A model generated the notes under the pieces. It saw only the letters and a list, made by a program, of their open reading frames with translations, searched no databases and was not told where the DNA came from. Positions 1 through 4,275 of a stretch of DNA of 5,688 nt are shown here, piece after piece. The first letter of the stretch is position 1; each line of letters starts with the position of its first letter. The translations under genes were made by a program, and so were the position numbers. Where the stretch lies: positions 1 to 5,688 of the forward strand of contig JABABO010000300.1 of the NCBI GenBank assembly GCA_014238195.1, in the 5' to 3' direction. The DNA is from Kordiimonadaceae bacterium. Its GTDB lineage: Bacteria; Pseudomonadota; Alphaproteobacteria; Sphingomonadales; Kordiimonadaceae.

Positions 1-305
1 TTAAACTGATTTGGCACATCAAATAGTGTTAAGGAATGATCCGTTTGACTGAACTGGTCTTTTTGCAGCTCGGCCCCATTCAATTTGAGCGATACAAGGT
101 CCATGAAAGGCCCACCATTAAGCACTAAATTCTTAGAAGTTACAGTGTCAATGCGGTGGTAGTCCGTACTTGCGATTACGGTAACTGTGTCATCAAACAG
201 CTTGAAAAGCATACGCACATTATCAACTGAATAGTCTGGCGGCGTATAATCTTTTAAGAAAATTTCCTTTTTATGAGCTGGCCCTAGCCCGATTGATGCA
301 TCCAT
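1..305 (-). CDS. pepN: Aminopeptidase N (M1 metallopeptidase), N-terminal part, cut by the window edge
   Basis: Reading the minus strand from the ATG at 305-303 gives 101 uninterrupted codons that leave the window with no stop. The protein begins MDASIGLGPAHKKEIFLKDY and continues with TPPDYSVDNV (residues 21-30), LVLNGGPF (about 60-67), LVSLKLNGAEL and LTLFDVP. By memory this follows the N-terminal beta-sandwich of E. coli PepN, which has the pattern DY-x-A-P-D-Y, then LRLNG, LVSV and a similar hydrophobic strand. PepN is a cytosolic zinc aminopeptidase of about 870-890 residues that removes N-terminal residues from peptides during protein turnover. Its HExxH catalytic site would lie beyond the left edge and cannot be checked here. 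The start is supported by a perfect GGAGG eight bases upstream. The gene follows the Lrp-type regulator after a 19-bp gap, suggesting one transcript. The family call rests on the N-terminal domain alone. Confidence 0.85.
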   Translation of the reverse strand, partial: MDASIGLGPAHKKEIFLKDYTPPDYSVDNVRMLFKLFDDTVTVIASTDYHRIDTVTSKNLVLNGGPFMDLVSLKLNGAELQKDQFSQTDHSLTLFDVPNQF

Positions 306-313
306 TAAAATTG

Positions 314-318
314 CCTCC
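314..318 (-). promoter_or_regulatory. Shine-Dalgarno of pepN
   Basis: The plus strand reads CCTCC, giving GGAGG on the minus strand, eight bases before the ATG at 305-303. It fixes the pepN start and lies entirely in the 19-bp gap after the regulator's stop codon. It is the strongest ribosome binding site in the window. Confidence 0.8.
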
Positions 319-324
319 GATACC

Positions 325-798
325 CTAGTGTGCTTTTGGAATAGCATATTCCAGCGGCAATGCCGTGGTGTATTTTATGCGCTCCATCGCAAAGCTGCTA
401 CTAACATCAGACAGTTTCACTTGGGAAATAAGATTTTTGTAAAATCTATCGTAGGCGGCCATATCAGGGACAACAACACGCATCAAATAATCAATATCAC
501 CGCTCATACGGTATAGTTCTACCACTTCAGAAAAACTTTCAACGATCCGCGCAAATTCATCAGCCCAGCCAAAATTATGTTCGTTGGTTTTAATCGCCAC
601 AAAAACATCCAGCGGCACATTGATCTTGTTACGGTCAACAAGTGCAACACGCGCTGTAATAATACCGTCTTTTTCAAGGTTTTGAATCCGTCGCCAACAG
701 GGGGTAGTTGATAAACCAACTTTGTCTGCGATCTCTGACGTGCTGAGCGTAGCATCAATTTGAAGCAAAGCTAGTATTTTTCGGTCAATGCTATCCAT
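325..798 (-). CDS. Lrp/AsnC-family transcriptional regulator
   Basis: This 157-residue protein has the usual Lrp/AsnC length and layout. An N-terminal winged helix-turn-helix (about residues 2-50) starts MDSIDRKILALLQ and contains STSEIADKVGLS followed by the recognition-helix region TTPCWRRIQNLEKDGII. A C-terminal RAM ligand-binding domain (about 60-145) carries the conserved GDIDYLMRV segment (G100, D101, D103, Y104). Such proteins form dimers to octamers, bind amino acids or related small molecules and often repress their own gene. I chose the ATG at 798-796 because MDxIDRKIL is the typical family start; a TGGA lies seven bases upstream. An in-frame ATG at 810 and a GTG at 822 would add four or eight residues (MPCG-MEIY) and are less family-like. 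The gene precedes pepN by 19 bp, so it may control peptide or amino-acid use. Its specific ligand cannot be told from sequence. Confidence 0.93.
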   Translation of the reverse strand: MDSIDRKILALLQIDATLSTSEIADKVGLSTTPCWRRIQNLEKDGIITARVALVDRNKINVPLDVFVAIKTNEHNFGWADEFARIVESFSEVVELYRMSGDIDYLMRVVVPDMAAYDRFYKNLISQVKLSDVSSSFAMERIKYTTALPLEYAIPKAH

Positions 799-849
799 AT
801 AAATTTCCATCCCGCAAGGCACACTAAAGCGCTATTACCCCTACAGCCA

Positions 850-878
850 TGTATATGCATATTATTTAGCCCGTACAA
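850..878 (-). promoter_or_regulatory. Candidate sigma-70 promoter of the Lrp-type regulator (and pepN)
   Basis: On the minus strand a -35-like TTGTAC (878-873, 3/6 to consensus) and a -10-like TATACA (855-850, 4/6) are separated by exactly 17 bp. Transcription would begin near 843, giving a leader of roughly 35-45 bases to the preferred ATG. The match is modest; support comes from the spacing, the AT-rich setting and the inverted repeats wrapped around it. An overlapping TAATAT is an alternative -10. Confidence 0.4.
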
Positions 879-897
879 TCTAAATAACTCTATTTAG
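863..897. promoter_or_regulatory. Triple TATTTAG half-site cluster, candidate Lrp/AsnC operator
   Basis: A perfect inverted repeat, CTAAATA (880-886), spacer ACTC, TATTTAG (891-897), lies just upstream of the predicted -35 on the minus strand. A third copy of the half-site, TATTTAG (863-869), falls between the -35 and -10, in opposite orientation to the 880-886 copy. CTA...TAG-ended, AT-rich palindromes are typical of Lrp/AsnC binding sites, and these proteins commonly autoregulate, so the adjacent regulator is the natural candidate to bind here. The repeat is seen directly; the assignment is inference. Confidence 0.5.
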
Positions 898-906
898 AAA
901 GACTAT

Positions 907-921
907 CAGATTCCAAATCTG
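907..921 (-). terminator. Inverted repeat after doxX, weak candidate terminator
   Basis: CAGATT (907-912), CCA, AATCTG (916-921) is a perfect 6-bp inverted repeat. On the minus strand it would form a hairpin 13 bases after the doxX stop, followed by ATAGTCTTTCT, which is only a poor U-tract. A competing larger stem is possible between the TCAGA near 934-930 and the TCTGA at 910-906. It could end the four-gene operon, or be a protein-binding site in the regulator's upstream region. The stem is short and AT-rich, so confidence is low. Confidence 0.3.
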
Positions 922-934
922 TGTACTTGTCTGA

Positions 935-1396
935 TCATAGAAATTTTTTGCGCGCATAATGGTCGATAGAAATTTTTCCTGGCCCTTGTAACAGGATAGC
1001 GACAAGACCAACGGCCCAAGGCAAATGATGCATCCAATCGCCTGGATATACAAAAATTTGTATAACGAGTGTCATTGCAAGCAATCCAGTGGCTGCAAAG
1101 CGAGCCCCCAAGCCAAGAACCAGCATAATTGGTAAAAATGTTTCTGCATACAATGCCATGTGGGCGGCTATAGTTGGATCAAGAATTGGTAAAGCGTATT
1201 CTTCTTCAAATAAAGTAATCGCAAAATCAGATGGCACAAGATATTCACCGCCCACCTTGGTGCGCCCAGATGAATAAAATATATCTGCTAGCAACAAACG
1301 CGCGGCTAAAAGCGGCGATGCAAACTTAAGCGCTTCCAGATATTCAATGACACGTCTTGGAAAATTGAACAGTGAATGAGAAGTTTGAGTGCTCAT
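935..1396 (-). CDS. DoxX-family inner-membrane protein of the buf/gig operon
   Basis: This 153-residue protein is largely hydrophobic, with about four membrane segments: roughly residues 26-44 (SPLLAARLLLADIFYSSG), 78-97 (around AETFLPIMLVLGL), 98-117 (ARFAATGLLAMTLVIQIFVY) and 124-140 (LPWAVGLVAILLQG). The first segment leads into a charged stretch, and the WMHHLPWA before the last segment is typical of the DoxX family (PF07681). DoxX proteins are small four-helix membrane proteins with suspected redox or quinone-linked roles, but biochemical function is mostly unknown. It is the last gene of the operon, 11 bp after the DUF2063 stop, with AAGGA (plus-strand TCCTT, 1404-1408) about seven bases before the ATG. 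A DoxX gene holds the same last position in the gigPABT operon of Cupriavidus. Its part in metal handling here is inferred from that context. Confidence 0.88.
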   Translation of the reverse strand: MSTQTSHSLFNFPRRVIEYLEALKFASPLLAARLLLADIFYSSGRTKVGGEYLVPSDFAITLFEEEYALPILDPTIAAHMALYAETFLPIMLVLGLGARFAATGLLAMTLVIQIFVYPGDWMHHLPWAVGLVAILLQGPGKISIDHYARKKFL

Positions 1397-1407
1397 TATT
1401 TTATCCT

Positions 1408-2133
1408 TTAGTTTCTAATTGACAATAGGCTACGGGTAAAAGCTGTTTGCCAAAAATCTGTTGGTATTTCGGATTCTGAGACCGTTTTATTATCTATTCG
1501 CTTTAGTAAACTGCGCTCTTCTTGGGTCAGGGAGTAAAGCTCAACCCCGTTATCCTGAGTGCGAACAACAGCAATTATTTGTCCACCACTGTTAGGATTA
1601 ACAGATTCTGCTGGTAATTGGCCATTGCCTGCCATCCATAAACTCAGGAGCGGATAATCACTGGCAATAATTTCAATAGCAGTAGATAGGCGTAAATCAG
1701 AAAAATTGAACGTGGGCCAAGTCTCAGGAGTTGGGTACATTTGTTCAGGAGCATTTAGAACCTTATTAATCGACCATTCTAAGCGAACGAGATCAGAAAT
1801 AAATGGCACTGTTTCACAGGCCTTATAGTTTTTAAGATATTCAGAAAAATTCCCCCCATATTCGGACAACTGGGGCTTTGAAGGCGGCTCATCCCGCAAA
1901 TAGTGTTTAAGTGATGTCCGTAGAAATACATCTCCAACAAATGCAGCCGTTACAGGTAAAATCACTGAAAAATGGTTGGATAATGTGGATTGATAATTAT
2001 TGATATGAATTTGCAGCCCACCTGACGGGCCCGCTCCATCACCGATTATTTCAGAGGTTAAAAAATCACTAGCGGCCCTACCCCCAATGATACTTTCCGC
2101 CATCTCGTTTTGTATGTCCTTTAAATCAGGCAT
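1408..2133 (-). CDS. bufC: DUF2063 (BufC/HvfC/GigB-like) partner protein of the MNIO enzyme
   Basis: A 241-residue soluble protein matching DUF2063 (annotated in databases as a putative DNA-binding domain). The N-terminal domain (about residues 5-105) has the characteristic pattern LQIHINNYQSTLSNHFSVIL, then PVTAAFVGDVFLRTSLKHYL, then the P-rich DEPPSKPQLSEYGGNFSEYL. A second domain follows, with LVRLEWSINKVL (about 115-126) and LRLSTAIEIIASDYPLLSLW further on. In MNIO systems such as HvfBC and bufferin clusters, the DUF2063 protein is the partner that recognises the precursor for the DUF692 enzyme; the DNA-binding label is probably wrong in this setting. Its ATG overlaps the end of the MNIO gene by 8 bp (ATGCCTGA) and has no good ribosome binding site of its own, so translation is likely coupled. 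No signal peptide or membrane segment is seen. Confidence 0.9.
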   Translation of the reverse strand: MPDLKDIQNEMAESIIGGRAASDFLTSEIIGDGAGPSGGLQIHINNYQSTLSNHFSVILPVTAAFVGDVFLRTSLKHYLRDEPPSKPQLSEYGGNFSEYLKNYKACETVPFISDLVRLEWSINKVLNAPEQMYPTPETWPTFNFSDLRLSTAIEIIASDYPLLSLWMAGNGQLPAESVNPNSGGQIIAVVRTQDNGVELYSLTQEERSLLKRIDNKTVSESEIPTDFWQTAFTRSLLSIRN

Positions 2134-3016
2134 ACGCGAACGACTTTGTCTGATGGTCAGCTAAAGCCTGTTCCATAACAGATAAGGCTTTGTTAGCTTC
2201 GCCCATCAGGATTGAAAGACTGGGAATATCATTATCCCATTCCACCAAAGTAGGCTTCACACCAATACGGTTGATAACATAAGCATACAAGTCCCATACA
2301 TCATCGCATATAACTGAACCATGATCGTCAATAAGCACGCTTGCACCATCAATGTTGCGTTCAGCATGCCCCGCCAAATGTATTTCACCAACTAGTCCTG
2401 CGGGCATTGCATCCAAGTATGTTTTGGCATCAAAGCCTAAATTACAAGCGGAAACATAGACATTATTGACATCAAGCAGCAAGCCACACTTGGCTTGGTC
2501 GGCTACTTCGCATAGAAAATCAACCTCTTGCATTATCGAGCTTTTGAAAGACATGTAAGATGAAGGGTTTTCCAGCAAAATACCTTGCCCAATCGCATCC
2601 TGCATCTGCTTGACATTATCCACAACAATCAAAAGGCTTTCTTTTGTATATGGTAGAGGCAAAAGATCATTCAGATAACGCCCATTATTGACCGACCAAG
2701 CAAGATGCTCGGACACTAATACTGGTTTATATGTATCGACTAAGACTTTGAAGCGTTCAAGATGGTCTCTGTCGAGACGCTCCGCACTACCCAGAGACAT
2801 ACCAACCCCATGCAGGGACAAAGGATAATTGGCAGCGATATGATCTAAGTAACGACGATGCGCACCACCCGCGACCATATAATTTTCAGCATGTGCTTCA
2901 AAGAAAGCAACAGACGGCTGATCCAAAACGATGTCTTGATAATGTGCGCTCTTTAAGCTGACACCTACAGGGACCGTTTTAAAATCAGATGACAATAAAG
3001 GGGGAATGTTTGTCAT
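2126..3016 (-). CDS. bufB: DUF692 multinuclear non-heme iron oxidase (MNIO), bufferin-modifying enzyme
   Basis: A 296-residue TIM-barrel-type protein of normal DUF692 length. The family's likely metal-binding and active-site blocks appear in order: FFEAHAENYM (E40, H42, E44, N45), SLHGVGMSLGS (H69), SEHLAWS (E103, H104), LLENPSSY (E149, N150), LLLDVNNVYVSA (D182, N184, N185), EIHLAGHAE (E211, H213, H217), DDHGS (H232) and PTLVEWDNDIP (E259, D261, D263). MNIOs use two or three iron ions and O2 to rearrange cysteine residues of ribosomal peptides. Known examples are MbnB in methanobactin, TglH, HvfB, and the bufferin enzymes that make 5-thiooxazoles. The likely substrate is the DUF2282 protein encoded 55 bp upstream. 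An in-frame TAA directly before the ATG (TAAATG) rules out an upstream start. A GGACGG lies a few bases before it. All blocks look intact. Confidence 0.93.
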   Translation of the reverse strand: MTNIPPLLSSDFKTVPVGVSLKSAHYQDIVLDQPSVAFFEAHAENYMVAGGAHRRYLDHIAANYPLSLHGVGMSLGSAERLDRDHLERFKVLVDTYKPVLVSEHLAWSVNNGRYLNDLLPLPYTKESLLIVVDNVKQMQDAIGQGILLENPSSYMSFKSSIMQEVDFLCEVADQAKCGLLLDVNNVYVSACNLGFDAKTYLDAMPAGLVGEIHLAGHAERNIDGASVLIDDHGSVICDDVWDLYAYVINRIGVKPTLVEWDNDIPSLSILMGEANKALSVMEQALADHQTKSFAYA

Positions 3017-3068
3017 TTAGCCGTCCATCACTTATCTCAAAAACCTATAAAGTAAGCACCAACTATAT

Positions 3069-3087
3069 GCCCTAAGCTTTATTAGGC
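3069..3087 (-). promoter_or_regulatory. Small stem at the 3' end of the bufA gene
   Basis: On the minus strand GCCTAA, loop TAAAGC, TTAGGGC forms a short stem with one bulged base, covering the last codons and stop of the precursor gene. It lies ahead of the 55-bp gap before the MNIO gene. Such a stem could stabilise the precursor message or reduce read-through so that more precursor than enzyme is made. It lacks a U-tract, so it is not a standard terminator. Confidence 0.25.
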
Positions 3088-3353
3088 TTTGCAGAACCAC
3101 CTGCTAAGCGCTCGCATACGCCTTTTGGAACATATAACCATTCTTCTGGGTGGTTATTCACTTTTGCTTGACCTGCGCAGCTATGGGCGCTTGACGCACA
3201 ATCATTCATGCCTTTTGCGGCAACACCGTAACATTTTTCTTTCGATTTTTTCTTGTCCGCTGCGTATGCGCCTTCAGAAGCCATCATGGTCATAGCCATA
3301 GCCATAGCGCCTGTTGTTGCGACGGCTTTTTTTGTTAAGCGATTAAATTTCAT
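3072..3353 (-). CDS. bufA: DUF2282 secreted small protein, bufferin-type RiPP metallophore precursor
   Basis: This 93-residue protein has a long Sec signal peptide: positive MKFNRLTKKA, a hydrophobic Ala/Met core (about 11-25), and a probable cleavage after AYA (residue 31), leaving a mature chain of about 62 residues. The mature part is the DUF2282 core with four cysteines: KCYGVAAKGMNDCASS (C41, C52), HSCAGQA (C59) and VPKGVCERLAGG (C80). By analogy with DUF2282 bufferins and GigP, some of these cysteines are converted to thiooxazoles by the neighbouring MNIO and the exported product sequesters copper or similar metals. Which cysteines are modified here cannot be told. It is first in the operon, with AAGGA (plus-strand TCCTT, 3363-3367) about nine bases before the ATG. 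Met is unusually abundant in the signal peptide (eight of 31 residues including the start). The family call is secure; the metal is inferred. Confidence 0.93.
   Translation of the reverse strand: MKFNRLTKKAVATTGAMAMAMTMMASEGAYAADKKKSKEKCYGVAAKGMNDCASSAHSCAGQAKVNNHPEEWLYVPKGVCERLAGGSAKPNKA
3291..3308 (-). repeat. Three tandem GCTATG hexamers inside the bufA signal peptide
   Basis: Plus-strand CATAGC is repeated three times without a break (minus strand GCTATG x3), encoding Ala-Met-Ala-Met-Ala-Met (residues 16-21) in the hydrophobic core of the signal peptide. Gain or loss of one unit would keep the frame and change the core by two residues. Confidence 0.8.
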
Positions 3354-3456
3354 CAGTCAGTTTCCTTTATGTAATTCTTATCAAATAAGTCAAAGCGATC
3401 AAGGCTTCATAATGCAATGCAGGAGGACATTACATATCAAGCGCTAACCTCTTCAC

Positions 3457-3473
3457 TTGATTTTCATAATCAA
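3457..3473. promoter_or_regulatory. 17-bp inverted repeat in the bufA/cyclase intergenic region, candidate operator
   Basis: TTGATT (3457-3462), spacer TTCAT, AATCAA (3468-3473): perfect 6-bp arms. It fits TTGA-N9-TCAA, and so could bind a dimeric regulator. It lies 104 bp upstream of the bufA ATG. The FNR/CRP consensus TTGAT-N4-ATCAA needs a 4-bp spacer, whereas here it is 7, so an FNR site is unlikely. The regulator is unknown. Confidence 0.35.
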
Positions 3474-3507
3474 CTACTTGCTCAAAAAAAGGAAATCATT
3501 TAGTCAT

Positions 3508-3532
3508 CACACTTCTGTGACACAAAAGTGTG
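3508..3532. promoter_or_regulatory. 25-bp near-perfect palindrome upstream of the cyclase gene, candidate operator
   Basis: The left arm CACACTTCTGTG (3508-3519), a central A (3520) and the right arm CACAAAAGTGTG (3521-3532) pair at 11 of 12 positions. It sits four bases before the candidate -35 of the cyclase gene, 53 bp from its ATG and about 155 bp from the bufA start. Position and symmetry suggest the operator of a dimeric regulator acting on the cyclase gene, possibly on both divergent genes. It has no following U-tract and no gene ends nearby, so a terminator is unlikely. No regulator gene is adjacent in the window. Confidence 0.5.
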
Positions 3533-3535
3533 GGC

Positions 3536-3564
3536 TTGTTATAACCGCGTTATCAGCGTATCTT
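3536..3564 (+). promoter_or_regulatory. Candidate promoter of the cyclase gene
   Basis: TTGTTA (3536-3541, 4/6 to the -35 consensus) and TATCTT (3559-3564, 4/6 to the -10) are spaced 17 bp apart. Transcription would start near 3571, leaving a short leader that still includes the GGAG at 3576-3579. A perfect 8-bp palindrome GTTATAAC (3538-3545) overlaps the -35, and ATAAC-CGC-GTTAT (3541-3553) fills part of the spacer. Either could be a repressor site. Confidence 0.35.
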
Positions 3565-3585
3565 TAGCTGGAATTGGAGCTTTTC

Positions 3586-4257
3586 ATGGCACATATTATA
3601 GATCTAAGCCACACGATTTCTCACGGACTTGAAACCTACAAAGGTTTACCCGCTGTTCATGTTTGTGACTTTTTGTCTAGGGAAGAGAGCAAATCCTTGT
3701 ACGAAGAAGGCACCAGCTTCCAAATAGATCAAATCAACATGTGCGGCAATAGTGGTACCTATATTGATAGCCCTTTTCATCGCTATATTGGCGGCGATGA
3801 TTTAAGCGACTTAGCGCTTGAGAAAACTGTAAATCTACCTGCCACCGTGATCCGCGCACCTTCCCTAGGGGATTGGATGGCCATCGGTGCTGAGGCATTT
3901 GAAGGCCATATGATTAAAGGCATGGCGGTGCTGATTGATACAGGCTGGTGTAAAAATTTTGGCAGTCCGATATATCAGAAAAACCATCCATTTTTAACTG
4001 AAGAGGCAGCCATCATGCTGCGTGACAAAGGTGCTAAACTCGTTGGGATTGATAGTCACAATATTGATGATATCCGTGCAAAAACAAGACCCTGCCACAG
4101 TGTGCTACTTGGTGCGGGTATTCCGATCGTTGAACATATGACTAATTTATCAAGCTTACCAGACCTTGGGGCGTACTTTTTTGCTGCACCCATTAAGTTC
4201 CAAGGTGTTGGCACTTTCCCAACCCGTGCCTATGCCCTGTTAAATGAGCCAAAATAA
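3586..4257 (+). CDS. Cyclase-family (PF04199) metal-dependent hydrolase, kynurenine formamidase-like, with altered metal motif
   Basis: A 223-residue protein of normal length for the cyclase/KynB fold: it begins MAHIIDLSHTISHGL, continues with GMAVLIDTGW (about 112-121) and KLVGIDSHNID (151-161), and has PCHSVLLGAGIPIVEHMTNL (169-188). Relatives hydrolyse N-formylkynurenine, isatin or similar amide or ring substrates in the cytosol. The canonical motif HxGTHxDxPxH reads NSGTYIDSPFH here (55-65). N55 and Y59 therefore replace the two histidine ligands, while D61, H65, H171 and E183 remain. I recall the GTYxDxPFH form in other uncharacterised homologues, so this is probably a distinct subfamily, and KynB activity should not be assumed. 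The ATG at 3586 is preferred: GGAG lies six bases upstream, whereas the upstream in-frame TTG at 3574 has none. The gene is divergent from bufA and ends 6 bp from the convergent TPR gene. Confidence 0.85.
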   Translation: MAHIIDLSHTISHGLETYKGLPAVHVCDFLSREESKSLYEEGTSFQIDQINMCGNSGTYIDSPFHRYIGGDDLSDLALEKTVNLPATVIRAPSLGDWMAIGAEAFEGHMIKGMAVLIDTGWCKNFGSPIYQKNHPFLTEEAAIMLRDKGAKLVGIDSHNIDDIRAKTRPCHSVLLGAGIPIVEHMTNLSSLPDLGAYFFAAPIKFQGVGTFPTRAYALLNEPK

Positions 4258-4275
4258 ACAGATTTAGCTATCTGT
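4251..4275 (-). terminator. Candidate intrinsic terminator of the TPR gene
   Basis: On the minus strand ACAGAT (4275-4270), a six-base loop and ATCTGT (4263-4258) form a perfect 6-bp stem, followed by the U-rich run TTATTTT (4257-4251). The stem includes the TPR stop codon. The U-tract favours termination of minus-strand transcription. In the plus direction the stem is followed by AAAATC, so it would not end the cyclase transcript well. Only two of the six pairs are GC, which makes it weak. Confidence 0.4.

Noticed and set aside
799..822. Longer start of the Lrp-type regulator (GTG at 822 or ATG at 810).
   Set aside because: The extra residues do not resemble the family N-terminus and the GTG has no ribosome binding site. 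The ATG at 810 cannot be fully excluded.
1408..2133. DUF2063 protein as a DNA-binding regulator of the operon.
   Set aside because: The database label suggests this, but in MNIO operons the protein is known as the enzyme's partner, and the overlap with the MNIO gene supports that role.
3391..3400. TTGACT on the minus strand near 3392 as a -35 box close to bufA.
   Set aside because: The sequence 16-18 bp downstream runs into the ribosome binding site (ATAAAGG) and has no -10 match.
3429..3440. TTGATA on the minus strand (3440-3435) as a -35 box for bufA.
   Set aside because: It matches 5/6, but nothing resembling a -10 lies 16-19 bp downstream; the closest, CATTAT, is at 20 bp. Not listed as a promoter.
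3421..3447. A strong AGGAGG (3421-3426) on the plus strand in the divergent region, and a tiny ORF from the ATG at 3412.
   Set aside because: No ATG, GTG or TTG start lies at a proper distance after the AGGAGG, and the ORF is only 11 codons and runs through it. Taken as a chance match.
3457..3473. FNR/Anr-type site.
   Set aside because: The half-sites TTGAT/ATCAA are separated by seven bases, not the four that FNR-family sites require.
3574..3585. Upstream TTG start for the cyclase protein, adding four residues (MELF).
   Set aside because: The GGAG that serves the ATG at 3586 overlaps this TTG, and family proteins start close to the xxIIDLSH motif.
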